64,000 bases of DNA, from NCBI GenBank assembly GCA_009787085.1, contig WRGR01000045.1, positions 128,075 through 192,074 on the forward strand. Direction: 5' to 3'. The position numbers and the translations under genes are program-made. Origin of the DNA: Actinomycetes bacterium. Its GTDB lineage: Bacteria; Actinomycetota; Coriobacteriia; Coriobacteriales; UBA8131. Shown one piece after another: positions 38,427-47,587 of the stretch (its first letter is position 1; every line of letters begins with the position of its first letter). Under the pieces are notes generated by a model that ran no database searches, was not told the origin of the DNA, and worked only from the letters and a program-made list of their open reading frames with translations.

Positions 38427-41400
38427 TCAACTTATCCGCCTCCCAAGCTTGGGCACGACCACGAACAGCAACGCGATACCGATCATTGCGCAACCCAGTA
38501 TCGTCAGATGCAGCACACCGAAGCCACCCGCCCGGGGCAGGTTGTACTGGGGGTAGTTGGGCAACAGCATGCAGCCGCTCAAGCTGCCATTGCCGCTTTT
38601 GAAGGCTGGTGGCAGGTTGACGCTGTCCGATCCGTGCGCAGTAACAGCAATGCCCATCGTGGCACTGATCTCTACCGACCACTGCCCGTGAGGCAGCTGG
38701 TAGCCGGGCAGTGCCTCGACCTCCACCAGCATGTAGTGCCCGGATTCCAAGCCGGCGAATTCCACCAAGCCATCGGCAGCACTGGTAACATAAACCGGGG
38801 CACCCCAACAGCCCGGTGCACTGTCGTCAGCCAGCCACTGGTGCTGATGGGAGTCATCGGCGCAGGAGTAGAGGGCGAACCTGACCCCTTCCAAGGGCGA
38901 ATTGTTTTGGTTCACCTTGTAGAAGCTGAAGCTGGTGTTAGGCAGCCCGTAGACGAAGTAGACGATAGTGTTGCCAGTGACAGAGGGAATCGAAGCCGTA
39001 GTGCCCAAAGTGAAGCTACCTAGGCCATTCGGCGGATTCGGGCCGATCTTGTAACCCTTTACGCTATGGTCGGCGATGGTCGGGATAACCTTGCTGTAGG
39101 CAGCGCCAGACATGAAGTAGGCCGCTGTGTCAGCCACAGCAGGAATGGCGGCACCGTTGATATCAACGTATTTCTCCGTAACCGTGAAGAGTGCGGCGTT
39201 GCTCAGTTTAACGGGAAGCGACTGGTTATTGCCACCATGAGCGTTGTAGCCGCCTTTGGTCTTCACTGAATAGATCTGCACACTGTCGTCAGCCACCCGC
39301 AGCACACTCCGCACCGCGCCGCCGAGATCGGCAAAAACATTGTCTGTGCGTGCCGTATCCTGGTCGGAGCTATAGGCGAAATGCTTGAAATTGGCCGGCA
39401 GCTCCAAGTTCTTCAAGTGGCTGTTGTTGGCTGCAGCGAAAATGCGTAACGGCGTGGTTGCTGAAGCTGAAGGGGCGGTATTGAAGCTAGCGTTGACATA
39501 ATAGCCGTCACCGGTGTTATCGTTGACGTTGATGGCCGGGATGGTGCCACCGGCATAAGCCTTAACCTCTGCCGCAGCGTCTAAGCGAAAGGGCATATCC
39601 CCAGAGCTGGCAATGCCACCACCGATGCCCGATGCTGAGTCGCTCTTCGCAACAATTTTGCCGCCGACGATGCTGATGGCATCGCCAGGCAAACAGGCAG
39701 ACCAAACACCAATGCCCGGACCCCAGCCGCCTTGAGCATAGATGTCACCACCTGTTATATTAATAACTATTGTTGTTATACCGTGCACTAACCCGATAGC
39801 CGTATATTTAGATACTGCTCGGACTTGACCGCCATTAATGGTGATATAGCCTTGAGAGCCAGTGTTGGTGCCGGAAGTGCCGCCGATAGCCGCGCCTTCA
39901 CCGGAGCCGTTGAGATTGTTAGTATTGATGACCTCGGCATCGATCACACCGCCATCGATGGTAATATTGCCAACCTCCCCGAACAGCCCGGCGCCAATGC
40001 CGGCTGCACGGGTGTACTGACGCACAGTCACCGATCCATCAACTATCCGGAGGTTGCCAGCTCCAGCACCTTTGGCACCAGGGCCGTTGTCGTCACAGGC
40101 ACCACCGCCGCCGATGCCAGCGCCGGAACGACCCGTGCCGTTAGCGTCGCCGTTGCCTCTCTGCGATACAGATACCGTACCGCCGTTGATGGTGATAGCA
40201 CCGCCGTTGCCGGCACCGCCGGCACTAGAAGCGCCGCCGCCGCCGATGCCAGCGCCAATCGAGGTGGCTGTGACCTTGACCACGCCGCCGTTGATAGTAA
40301 TGGTGCCGCCGGAGCCACCGATGCCGTTGTTCATGCCATCCATAGAGCCGCCGCCGCCGATGCCAGCGCCGGTGGACATGGGGCCGCCGGGCGTAGTGAC
40401 ATCGATGTTGCCGCTATTGATGGTGATACTGCCGCCGGAAGAGCCGAAGTTGCCGCCAATACGGGCAGCAATGGGGGTGACGGTGCTATTGAGCGTAGTC
40501 GGGTTGACCACTAGACGGTCAGTCGTATCGTTGCCGTTTAGGCTGTTGACTGTAAGCCCGGCACCATCAGGAACAGCAATGCTTGTGCGGATATTATTCG
40601 TGCCGTCCAACACCAGCGTCAGATTGGCTGCAGTACCGTTGACCGATCCAAGCATGTCGATGCCGCTGACGATCAAAGTGACATCAACACCAGACTGGAT
40701 ATTGATGGTACCGATCATCGACGTACCGTATTTTTGTCCTTTGCTTGAATTGGGGTTGTTGGGCACACCACTTTGAATAAGGCGATAAACCTTGCTGGTA
40801 GCGCTGGCGTTAAAAGACAGAACTCCGAGGGAGCCGGGGTTTTCATTAAGGCTAGCAGGATTGTAATTGCTCGCGGCTCCGCTGATAGTAAAGCCGGCAC
40901 CAGTCTTGCCTGCTGGCTTGGAGAGGTCGATGGTATCGTCTATGACATAACCCCTAGCTGCTTTTTGCGGCTTAGCATCGACAGTAGCCGACCCCTGTGG
41001 CAAAACGGGTTTGGCAGGCACTGTTTGAAGTGTTTCTGGCTCACCAGTGGTGGTAGGCTCAGAAGGCTCTGATTTGTCCAAAGCCAAGAGATCTATCTCA
41101 TCATCGTCTGATTTCCCCTGTTGCCCCAAAGGCTGCCCCTCTTCATCTGTGACATCAGAAGGCAGCCCTAGGCTGTCCATATCTCCCGGCTCTGAGGAGA
41201 CGGCCACCTCATCTGTGCCACCAAGGCTGTTCAGGCTAACCTGATCACCAGGAGCAACAACGGCATCCGAGTCGGTCGGGGCATGCCCGTCACTCAAAAC
41301 GAGCTGACTAGCTACCTCGCCCATCGAAGCTGGCTCATCAGAACCAGCTGAGGCAAAAGCCAATCCGTAACCGATAGGCACAAGGATCACTAAGAGTATC

Positions 41401-41504
41401 AAAGATGCGAGCAAGCGTCGCATCTTCCTCGTCATCATAAACCCTTTGTTTCGTTGTTTTTCGTGCAATAACTGACTGTACGCCTTTTTTTGCGCATTTT
41501 TCAT
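38427..41504 (-). CDS. Cell-wall anchored surface protein with Gly-rich beta-helix, MucBP and SpaA-like domains
   Basis: This 1025-residue protein has a signal peptide (about 25-52), a Pro/Ser/Asp/Glu-rich stem and a long array of short Gly-rich repeats (about 260-620: GGTITINGG, GAGIGGGG) typical of right-handed beta-helix carbohydrate-binding proteins. A MucBP-like domain follows (about 770-845, TVTEKYVDINGAAIP), then a SpaA/Cna_B-like domain (about 853-985, FYKVNQNNSPLEGVRFALY). It ends with LPRAGG, a membrane helix and a basic tail, a sortase signal in which A replaces T of LPXTG. It should be an adhesin on the cell wall. An in-frame ATG pair near 41438 is an alternative start. No sortase is in the window. 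Confidence 0.88.
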   Translation of the reverse strand: MKNAQKKAYSQLLHEKQRNKGFMMTRKMRRLLASLILLVILVPIGYGLAFASAGSDEPASMGEVASQLVLSDGHAPTDSDAVVAPGDQVSLNSLGGTDEVAVSSEPGDMDSLGLPSDVTDEEGQPLGQQGKSDDDEIDLLALDKSEPSEPTTTGEPETLQTVPAKPVLPQGSATVDAKPQKAARGYVIDDTIDLSKPAGKTGAGFTISGAASNYNPASLNENPGSLGVLSFNASATSKVYRLIQSGVPNNPNSSKGQKYGTSMIGTINIQSGVDVTLIVSGIDMLGSVNGTAANLTLVLDGTNNIRTSIAVPDGAGLTVNSLNGNDTTDRLVVNPTTLNSTVTPIAARIGGNFGSSGGSITINSGNIDVTTPGGPMSTGAGIGGGGSMDGMNNGIGGSGGTITINGGVVKVTATSIGAGIGGGGASSAGGAGNGGAITINGGTVSVSQRGNGDANGTGRSGAGIGGGGACDDNGPGAKGAGAGNLRIVDGSVTVRQYTRAAGIGAGLFGEVGNITIDGGVIDAEVINTNNLNGSGEGAAIGGTSGTNTGSQGYITINGGQVRAVSKYTAIGLVHGITTIVINITGGDIYAQGGWGPGIGVWSACLPGDAISIVGGKIVAKSDSASGIGGGIASSGDMPFRLDAAAEVKAYAGGTIPAINVNDNTGDGYYVNASFNTAPSASATTPLRIFAAANNSHLKNLELPANFKHFAYSSDQDTARTDNVFADLGGAVRSVLRVADDSVQIYSVKTKGGYNAHGGNNQSLPVKLSNAALFTVTEKYVDINGAAIPAVADTAAYFMSGAAYSKVIPTIADHSVKGYKIGPNPPNGLGSFTLGTTASIPSVTGNTIVYFVYGLPNTSFSFYKVNQNNSPLEGVRFALYSCADDSHQHQWLADDSAPGCWGAPVYVTSAADGLVEFAGLESGHYMLVEVEALPGYQLPHGQWSVEISATMGIAVTAHGSDSVNLPPAFKSGNGSLSGCMLLPNYPQYNLPRAGGFGVLHLTILGCAMIGIALLFVVVPKLGRRIS

Positions 41505-41654
41505 GGCAAGTCCCCAAACCTTTAAAATAGTGCCCCATTTGAATCTCTTTGCGATCTGCAGAGGTTCTGAACCGCATAATCAACACAACCTATTTATACA
41601 GTATTTAAGCAGCTTGAAGGTTTTTGCCATTCAGCACTTGTTGATGGATTGTTA
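41505..41654. other. Intergenic region between ispG and the surface protein
   Basis: The stretch is AT-richer than its surroundings. TATAAA on the minus strand near 41591-41600 is a candidate -10 for the surface protein, with no good -35. No terminator hairpin for ispG is obvious. Confidence 0.3.
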
Positions 41655-42719
41655 TTATAGACGTTCGATCTCCTCGAACAAGGCATCGATGATCTGATCT
41701 TCTCCGACAGTGTAGAGCACTTTGCCCCTGCTGAACACAGCACCCTTACCCCGGCCACAAGCCACGCCAACATCGGCCCCCCTCGCCTCGCCGGGGCCGT
41801 TGACCACACAGCCCATAACCGCCACCGATATCGGCTTGTCAACTGCCGCCAAACGCTGCTCAACCTCAGCAGCAATGTGCATCATGTCGACCTCTGTGCG
41901 CCCACAGGTTGGGCAGCTCACCAGTTCTGGCTGACGATGCCTAAGACCAACCGCCGACAGCAACAGCCAAGCCACCTTCAGCTCTTCAACCGGGTCGGCG
42001 GTAAGCGACACCCGCAACGTATCGCCGATGCCGTCCAGCAACAGGGCGCCGATGCCAGCTGCTGATTTCACTGCGCCTTGGAGCAAGGTGCCAGCTTCGG
42101 TGATCCCCAAGTGCAGCGGCAGCTGGGGCAAGTCCCGTGCCAACAGCCGATAGGCTGAAACTGTGCTCGCAACCTCATGGGCCTTGGCAGATACAATGAT
42201 GTCCTGAAAACCACGTTCTTGAAAATGTTCGACATAGGACTCGGCGCTGGCCGCGAGTTTCTCCGCCAGTGAGAGATCCTCGAAATCAGCGATCTCAGGA
42301 GCCAGTGAGCCGGCATTAACCCCGATACGGATAGGTATTTCGGCTTCCCCGGCAGCATCGATGATCGCATCCACCATATCGCCATCACCGATATTGCCGG
42401 GGTTGATGCGCAGCTTGGCGGCACCTAGGCGAGCTGCCTCCAGCGCCAGCCGGTAATCGAAATGGATATCGGCAACCACCGGCAACTCGGAGCACTCGGC
42501 GATCTGCGCAAAACCCGCCAGTTCGCGGTTAGAGGGAATAGCGACCCGGACAATCTCGCAGCCAGCCTCAGCCAGTTCAGCGATCTGCACCAAGGCCTCC
42601 TGCGGCTGATCGGTATGCACGGTAAGCATGCTCTGCACCGCCACTGGCGCACCGCCGCCAATTGGCACATCACCAACACGGATCTGCCGGGTCAGACTGC
42701 GAGGGACATCCTCGCTCAT
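41655..42719 (-). CDS. ispG: 4-hydroxy-3-methylbut-2-enyl diphosphate synthase IspG
   Basis: IspG (GcpE) converts methylerythritol cyclodiphosphate to hydroxymethylbutenyl diphosphate in the MEP isoprenoid pathway using a [4Fe-4S] cluster. The TIM barrel starts GGGAPVAVQSMLTVHTDQ and includes LRINPGNIG and RIGVNAGSL. Cluster cysteines lie in SCPTCGR and GCVVNGPGE. The 354-residue length from the ATG at 42719 is normal. That ATG is nine bases past the rseP stop with AGTGGGA ahead, giving the common rseP-ispG arrangement. dxr is absent from the window. Confidence 0.97.
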   Translation of the reverse strand: MSEDVPRSLTRQIRVGDVPIGGGAPVAVQSMLTVHTDQPQEALVQIAELAEAGCEIVRVAIPSNRELAGFAQIAECSELPVVADIHFDYRLALEAARLGAAKLRINPGNIGDGDMVDAIIDAAGEAEIPIRIGVNAGSLAPEIADFEDLSLAEKLAASAESYVEHFQERGFQDIIVSAKAHEVASTVSAYRLLARDLPQLPLHLGITEAGTLLQGAVKSAAGIGALLLDGIGDTLRVSLTADPVEELKVAWLLLSAVGLRHRQPELVSCPTCGRTEVDMMHIAAEVEQRLAAVDKPISVAVMGCVVNGPGEARGADVGVACGRGKGAVFSRGKVLYTVGEDQIIDALFEEIERL

Positions 42720-42727
42720 ATTCCCAC

Positions 42728-44026
42728 TTATCCTCCCAGAATATAACGTTGGATGTCTTGCCCGGAAAGCACCACGAACAACAGCACTATCAAGCAAAGG
42801 CAGCCCACCGAGACTATATTGATCACCCGTACTGGCAAAGCTCGCCGCGTTAGCTTCTGGATAGTCTCCAGCACGATTTTGCCGCCGTCCAATGGCGGCA
42901 AAGGCAGTAGGTTCATCAGGCCGATACTGATGCTCAGGGCGGCGGCCAGCACAATGAAAGAAAGGAAGCCGTCGGAAGCAGCATTACGTGCCTCGAAAGA
43001 GACTCCGATTACTGAGGATGACTGGCCGACCATTGTGGTAAAGGTAGCCGGATTGAAGAGTTGGGCGATGGCGCCCGCCACTATGCCGACAAAACCGACA
43101 GACCGAGAAATGGCTTGGCCAAAGGAGACTGGCACCCGTTTTGTGGTTGGCGAGATTCCCAAGAAAGCCTTGCCGTCTTTGTCGCCTAACGTGCAGAGGA
43201 AATCTTGGTTCTGACCGCCCCTGAGCACTGACACTACGACTTCCTGGCCAGGACTGAGGGTAGCGGTCAGGGCACTGAATTCATTCCAGCTGTTGAACCG
43301 TTGACCATCGAGAGCCAGCAATTGGTCGCCAGCCTGAAGACCGGCTGTGGCGGCCGGCGAGGCAGCCACAACTTGCTCAACCCGCCAAGGGTCCGCTGGC
43401 TGGGTATCGCCCATGTACATCAAGGCGGCGCTGAAGACGACAATCGCAAAAATCAGGTTGAAGGCCGCTCCGGCCAAGAGCATCAACACTCGCTTGAACC
43501 ATGGCGCACCGCAATAGGTGACCCGCCGTTCGGCTTCAATCAGGGCATCAACATCAGATAGCGTCCGAGGCTGCCCTTGGGCAAAGTCGCCGTCAGCCGG
43601 CATGGAGTAAATGCAGTCGTCACCTTTGAGGCGTTTGCGCTCGATAGTACCCCAGTCGTAGAGCTGATCCAAGTCACTTTCAAAGTCATAGCCGAGTACA
43701 GACTGGCATTCCGCCGCAGCCGCCCCGCTGACGCTCCCCGACGTAGCGAGAATGCCTAGCGAGCGCGCCAGTGTCGGGCTTTGCTCCTCTTGTTGCGCCC
43801 CAGCAATCAGGGCATAGCCGCCAAGCAGGAAGGGGGTGATACCGAACTTGGTGCCAAAGGCCTTAAAGCCGATATTTGGGCCGGGGAGGCCGATCATGAA
43901 CTCCTTGACCCGCATGCCACAGAGCCTGGCAACTGTGTAGTGCCCTGCCTCGTGTACCACCACGATCAGCGAGAACATCACCAAGCCCCAGAAGATTACC
44001 GAGACAGCATTCAATAGGGAATCCAT
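42728..44026 (-). CDS. rseP: Site-2 zinc metalloprotease RseP/RasP
   Basis: This membrane protease performs intramembrane cleavage of anti-sigma factors and signal peptides. The zinc site HEAGH is in helix 1 (VVVHEAGHYTVARL), a PDZ domain follows (about 220-290, AGLQAGDQLLALDGQRFNSW), and the third zinc ligand is in PLPPLDGGK. A segment of about 100 residues between helix 1 and helix 2 is longer than usual. Length is 432. It may process the membrane target that frees the ECF sigma factor seen at 24.4 kb, but that link is only inference. Confidence 0.95.
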   Translation of the reverse strand: MDSLLNAVSVIFWGLVMFSLIVVVHEAGHYTVARLCGMRVKEFMIGLPGPNIGFKAFGTKFGITPFLLGGYALIAGAQQEEQSPTLARSLGILATSGSVSGAAAAECQSVLGYDFESDLDQLYDWGTIERKRLKGDDCIYSMPADGDFAQGQPRTLSDVDALIEAERRVTYCGAPWFKRVLMLLAGAAFNLIFAIVVFSAALMYMGDTQPADPWRVEQVVAASPAATAGLQAGDQLLALDGQRFNSWNEFSALTATLSPGQEVVVSVLRGGQNQDFLCTLGDKDGKAFLGISPTTKRVPVSFGQAISRSVGFVGIVAGAIAQLFNPATFTTMVGQSSSVIGVSFEARNAASDGFLSFIVLAAALSISIGLMNLLPLPPLDGGKIVLETIQKLTRRALPVRVINIVSVGCLCLIVLLFVVLSGQDIQRYILGG

Positions 44027-44039
44027 GATTGATCAGCGC

Positions 44040-45083
44040 CTAAGCCAAACTGATGTAGATAGTTCGGGCAGCACCAGCAGCGTCATTAGGTGTGCTGGTG
44101 GCGGGTACAAACTGATAGGTAACCGTGACCACCCAAGCCCCTGGCAAGCCATCGTTGGCAGTGCGTCCGGAGAACAACGTGGTCTGCTTGCTCACCTTGC
44201 GGTCGGCTGAATCCGGATAGTCATAGCTGGTGGCAGCCCTCATGTCGGGAGCTGCGTACTGGAAATCCTTGGGGCCGATCCCGGCGCTTTCCAAAGCATT
44301 CAATACCAGCTTGTCGTCGGCCAAGAGACTGGCGAAACCAGACTTGGGGTATCCCAAAAGATCCATATCCGCCGAATAGAGGATCGCTATAACATGCCCT
44401 TGGCTGTCAGTGCTGAGGTAGAGATTGGCAACTGGCGGAGTATCTGAGCTCAAGGAGATGCTGGCATCGGCAGATGGCGCACCGCCACTTTCCAGCTGCG
44501 GCAGATACCTCAGAGTTGCCAGCTTTTTGACATTAGGGTTGTTGGAATCCTTGGCATCCTCGTTTTTATCCAAGACCCATTGGGAGCCTAACTTGGCGCT
44601 GGCCTCGTCGATGGTCAGGCCAAAAAGTGGCCGCATACCCGGAATACTGGCTGTCTTGTAGACCGGTTTGGTCTCTACTTTAGCATTGTCAGTGCCACTA
44701 GGAACCAAGTCGGTACTCTGTTTCAGTACCGGCTGTTCTTGGACAGATTGCTTGAATAAGGTGTGGTACCCAAACCAAGCCAAGGCAACTGCGGCAAGGA
44801 TTAAGACGACTATCGTTACGATCAGCAAGTTACGGGTACGCCTAGAGCGCGCCAGCCGAGACCTTTCGTCGCGAGCTGTCGTTTTCATCGGAAATGGAAA
44901 CCCCGGTTCGGAATGGCTCGGCTCTGGCTCGGGCTGCAGGGTGGCGGCGGCCAAGGCATCCAACTCACTGTCGCTCAAGTTCACCGGTGGAGCTGCTAAA
45001 ACGTCCGGGGCCAAGGGATCACCTTGAACATTCTGTTCCTGTTGGCCTTCTTGGCCTTCTTGGCTTGGATTCTGATCTTCCAT
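44040..45083 (-). CDS. Membrane-anchored protein of unknown function
   Basis: The 347-residue protein has an acidic, Gln/Glu/Pro-rich cytosolic N-terminus (1-77), one membrane helix (about 83-104, LLIVTIVVLILAAVALAWF) preceded by Arg-rich RLARSRRTRN, and an extracytoplasmic domain of about 240 residues. I do not recognise that domain. It has MRPLFGLTIDEASAKLGSQW, loosely like PASTA or SmpA-type segments. It lies 13 bp before rseP and may be co-transcribed, hinting at envelope function. No catalytic motif is visible. Confidence 0.7.
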   Translation of the reverse strand: MEDQNPSQEGQEGQQEQNVQGDPLAPDVLAAPPVNLSDSELDALAAATLQPEPEPSHSEPGFPFPMKTTARDERSRLARSRRTRNLLIVTIVVLILAAVALAWFGYHTLFKQSVQEQPVLKQSTDLVPSGTDNAKVETKPVYKTASIPGMRPLFGLTIDEASAKLGSQWVLDKNEDAKDSNNPNVKKLATLRYLPQLESGGAPSADASISLSSDTPPVANLYLSTDSQGHVIAILYSADMDLLGYPKSGFASLLADDKLVLNALESAGIGPKDFQYAAPDMRAATSYDYPDSADRKVSKQTTLFSGRTANDGLPGAWVVTVTYQFVPATSTPNDAAGAARTIYISLA

Positions 45084-45157
45084 GCTATGGGCTCCTTGTC
45101 TTCCTCAAAGCTTCATTCAACGGCCAGTGCAGCAGCAACAGCAGCGGGTCATCTGCC

Positions 45158-45535
45158 TCAGATCCAATAGCGGACGAGGAAAAAGGCAACCACCAGCACG
45201 CCTAACACCGCCAAGGTGAGAATGACCCGCTGGACGAAGGACATGGGCGGACCCAGCTCATCGGTCAACGAATTGGGTTTCACGTCTTGATCAATGGCAG
45301 GTGTAGCGAGGCCAGTCGCAGGTTCGGCAGGTTCAGCCTCAACAAAACGGGTGGCCGCATCTGTGTCCAGCGCCTCGACAACGACAGCCGACGGGGCTGT
45401 CACGCCCGATGCCCCACCGCCGATCACCGTCAGCTCATCCTCATCAGCCAGCGCCTGTGGGGCCTTCGAGCCATGCGCCTCACGCACATGCTTAAAAGAC
45501 GAGTGGTCACGATCTGCACTCTCCTGTTTGTTCAT
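45158..45535 (-). CDS. Small tail-anchored membrane protein, unknown function
   Basis: The 125-residue product starts MNKQESADRDHSSFKHVREA, has an Ala/Glu/Val-rich disordered middle and ends in a C-terminal membrane helix (VQRVILTLAVLGVLVVAFFL) followed by VRYWI. The soluble part should face the cytosol. It precedes the membrane protein gene at 44040. The start at 45535 is favoured because TATAAT ends seven bases before it; a GTG or ATG 27 bases upstream is possible. Confidence 0.55.
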   Translation of the reverse strand: MNKQESADRDHSSFKHVREAHGSKAPQALADEDELTVIGGGASGVTAPSAVVVEALDTDAATRFVEAEPAEPATGLATPAIDQDVKPNSLTDELGPPMSFVQRVILTLAVLGVLVVAFFLVRYWI

Positions 45536-45541
45536 GCTGCC

Positions 45542-45547
45542 ATTATA
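45542..45547 (-). promoter_or_regulatory. -10 box, probable leaderless transcript
   Basis: TATAAT on the minus strand ends six bases before the ATG at 45535, so the message would begin at the start codon. No clear -35 at 17 bp. Confidence 0.4.
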
Positions 45548-45659
45548 CCCGGCAGCACCCAAAGGCGCAGGACGCCGTTACCAAGACGTGCCAGTACCCA
45601 GAGCTATTCTTGCAGATGCCTCTGTTCAAATTGCAGGAACCCCGTCACGTTCGTAGATC

Positions 45660-45678
45660 TGCCGGAACATGCCCGGCA
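45660..45678. terminator. Short hairpin after the his operon
   Basis: TGCCGGAACATGCCCGGCA forms a six-pair GC stem just after the last small gene of the operon. No T-tract, so termination is only suggested by position. Confidence 0.3.
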
Positions 45679-45687
45679 GCACACCAC

Positions 45688-45981
45688 TCAAGGTATGCTT
45701 TGCTCATCTGAAGGCCGCTGGCGCCTTTGCTCCTCAAACCTGAGCTGGTCGGAGTGGCCGCTTAGGTCCTGTAACACACGCAGCTTATCCTCGTTTGCCA
45801 GCCAGCGGTCGGCTGAGAAAATATTGGAATCCTTGTATTTATTCTGATAAGACTGCAAGGCTTGGGCAAAGTCGTCGATACTGTAGTAGGCAGCCCGACC
45901 CCAGAGATCAAGGCCGGCCGGCCTTTGCGCAAAGGCCTCAGAAAGAACGTAGAGGTCAAAGTAACTTGCCAGTGACTGCAT
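45688..45981 (-). CDS. Small hypothetical protein at the end of the his operon
   Basis: This 97-residue open frame begins 13 bases after hisE. It is rich in Tyr, Gln and Leu with no membrane segment or known motif (SYFDLYVLSEAFAQRPAGLD, FAQALQSYQNKYKDSN). No good ribosome binding site precedes the ATG, so translation would rely on coupling to hisE. It may be a genuine small protein or the tail of a lost gene. Confidence 0.4.
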   Translation of the reverse strand: MQSLASYFDLYVLSEAFAQRPAGLDLWGRAAYYSIDDFAQALQSYQNKYKDSNIFSADRWLANEDKLRVLQDLSGHSDQLRFEEQRRQRPSDEQSIP

Positions 45982-45993
45982 GCGGTGCTGGGA

Positions 45994-46311
45994 CTACTTG
46001 AAGCGGGCGGCCAGTTCGCCGCCTAGCTCATCGGTGCTGATACCGCTGCGCTCCAGTGCCACTAAGAAGTGATAAAGCAGGTCAGCGGCCTCGTAGCGGG
46101 CGTGGTCGTGGTCGTTGTCTTTGATGGCGAAGGCCAGCTCGGCGGCTTCTTCCACCAGTTTCTTTAACAGCTGGTCGGCAGGACCTGTCAACAGCCTGGC
46201 GGTATAGCTGGCCTCGGGGTCGGCTTGCCAGCGGCCATGGATCACCTCCTGCAGTTGAGCCAACGCCTTTCCCAAGTCGGCCGGCTGGACGTTGCTGGTG
46301 CGCTCACCCAT
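45994..46311 (-). CDS. hisE: Phosphoribosyl-ATP pyrophosphatase HisE
   Basis: HisE removes pyrophosphate from phosphoribosyl-ATP, the second histidine step. The 105-residue protein has the MazG-like all-alpha motif [20 protein letters not shown] with the metal-binding EExxE and a second [11 protein letters not shown]. The ATG at 46311 overlaps the end of hisI and follows AGGGAG. Longer upstream reading in this frame is out-of-frame hisI sequence. In many bacteria hisI and hisE are fused; here they are separate, overlapping genes. Confidence 0.92.
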   Translation of the reverse strand: MGERTSNVQPADLGKALAQLQEVIHGRWQADPEASYTARLLTGPADQLLKKLVEEAAELAFAIKDNDHDHARYEAADLLYHFLVALERSGISTDELGGELAARFK

Positions 46312-46816
46312 GCTGCTCTCCCTTCTGATCGGCAGCCGGCCTTCCGGCTGCCGCTGTGGTCGTTGCAGCTGCGGCTGTGGCTGTGGCTGTGGCTGCGGCT
46401 GCGGCTGCGGCTGCGGCTGTGGTCGCCGTGGCCGCCACTGTGGCTGCTGCTGCCGTACCGCAACCCCGACCGGAGGCATCTCCCCCATCAGCAGCCGCAC
46501 CGTCGCATGCCACCTCGCGGTAAAAACAGCTGCGGTTGCCGGTATGGCAGGCCGGGCCGGGGCTGTCCACCCATACCAACAGGCAGTCCGAATCGCAATC
46601 TTGCATGATGCTGGCCACCTTCTGGGTGTTGCCACTGGTTGCGCCCTTATGCCAAAGCTCGGAGCGGGAGCGCGACCAAAACCAAGTTTCACCAGTTTGT
46701 TGGGTCAGGCGTAACGCCTCGGCATTCATCCAAGCCATCATCAGCACCTCTCCCGTGCCGACCTGTTGGACGATCGCCGGGATCAGGCCCTGCTCATCAA
46801 ACCTCAGTACGCCCAT
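46304..46816 (-). CDS. hisI: Phosphoribosyl-AMP cyclohydrolase HisI with low-complexity tail
   Basis: HisI opens the adenine ring of phosphoribosyl-AMP, the third histidine step. The catalytic domain occupies residues 1-105: [41 protein letters not shown] and [13 protein letters not shown] with the zinc cysteines. After that comes a 65-residue tail almost wholly of Ala and Thr, encoded by GTGGCT/GCGGCT hexamers, which no other HisI needs. It starts one base after hisF. The tail may be a degraded linker to HisE, which begins in another frame at its end. Confidence 0.93.
   Translation of the reverse strand: MGVLRFDEQGLIPAIVQQVGTGEVLMMAWMNAEALRLTQQTGETWFWSRSRSELWHKGATSGNTQKVASIMQDCDSDCLLVWVDSPGPACHTGNRSCFYREVACDGAAADGGDASGRGCGTAAAATVAATATTAAAAAAAAATATATAAAATTTAAAGRPAADQKGEQHG
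46371..46424. repeat. Hexanucleotide repeat in the hisI tail
   Basis: Nine consecutive units of GCGGCT/GTGGCT on the plus strand encode the Ala/Thr run of HisI. Confidence 0.9.
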
Positions 46817-47587
46817 TCAGATGTCCAACCGTACTGGGATGCCTTGGTCGGCCATATACTGTTTGACTTGGCGGATGGAGAAGGTGCCGAAGTGAAAGAC
46901 GCTGGCCGCCAACACGGCATCGGCCTCACCTTCCAGCACACCTGCGGCGAAATGCTCCAACTTGCCCACGCCACCGGAGGCGATCACCGGGATGTCCACA
47001 GCCCGGGCAACTGCCCGGGTCAGCGCCAAGTCGTAGCCGTCTTGGGAACCGTCACAGTCCATCGAGGTCAAGAGAATCTCGCCAGCGCCACGACGGGCAG
47101 CCTCGTATGCCCACTGCACCACATCCTGGCCGGTATCGATACGACCACCGTTTAAGTAGGTCGTCCATTTGTCTTGGCCACTGCTAACCCGCTTGGCATC
47201 GATGGCCACGATGATGGCCTGGGTGCCAAAAACCTCTACAGCCGCACTGATCAGTTCCGGAGAGCGCACGGCCGCCGAATTCAAACTGATCTTATCTGCC
47301 CCGGCGGTGATCATCGTCCGGATGTCGGTAAGCGAGGCTAAGCCGCCGCCTACACAAAAGGCGATGTGTGCTTGGGCGTTGACCTTTCTGGCCATCTCGA
47401 CCACCGTTGGCCGCCCCTCGTGGGTGGCGGTGATATCCAGAAACACCAACTCATCAGCACCTTCGGCATCATAGACCGTCGCCATCTCCACCGGATCACC
47501 GGCATCGACTAAGTTTACAAAGTTGACACCCTTTACTACCCGTCCTTTATCGACATCCAAGCAAGGGATAACACGTTTGGTTAGCAC
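46817..47587 (-). CDS. hisF: Imidazole glycerol phosphate synthase, cyclase subunit HisF
   Basis: HisF is the TIM-barrel half of the enzyme that forms imidazole glycerol phosphate and AICAR, using ammonia from HisH. It starts [20 protein letters not shown] with the catalytic Asp in CLDVD. The second catalytic Asp is in [15 protein letters not shown]. The phosphate loops are [11 protein letters not shown] and [13 protein letters not shown]. Its 256-residue length is normal. It overlaps the hisA stop by one base. Confidence 0.97.
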   Translation of the reverse strand: MLTKRVIPCLDVDKGRVVKGVNFVNLVDAGDPVEMATVYDAEGADELVFLDITATHEGRPTVVEMARKVNAQAHIAFCVGGGLASLTDIRTMITAGADKISLNSAAVRSPELISAAVEVFGTQAIIVAIDAKRVSSGQDKWTTYLNGGRIDTGQDVVQWAYEAARRGAGEILLTSMDCDGSQDGYDLALTRAVARAVDIPVIASGGVGKLEHFAAGVLEGEADAVLAASVFHFGTFSIRQVKQYMADQGIPVRLDI

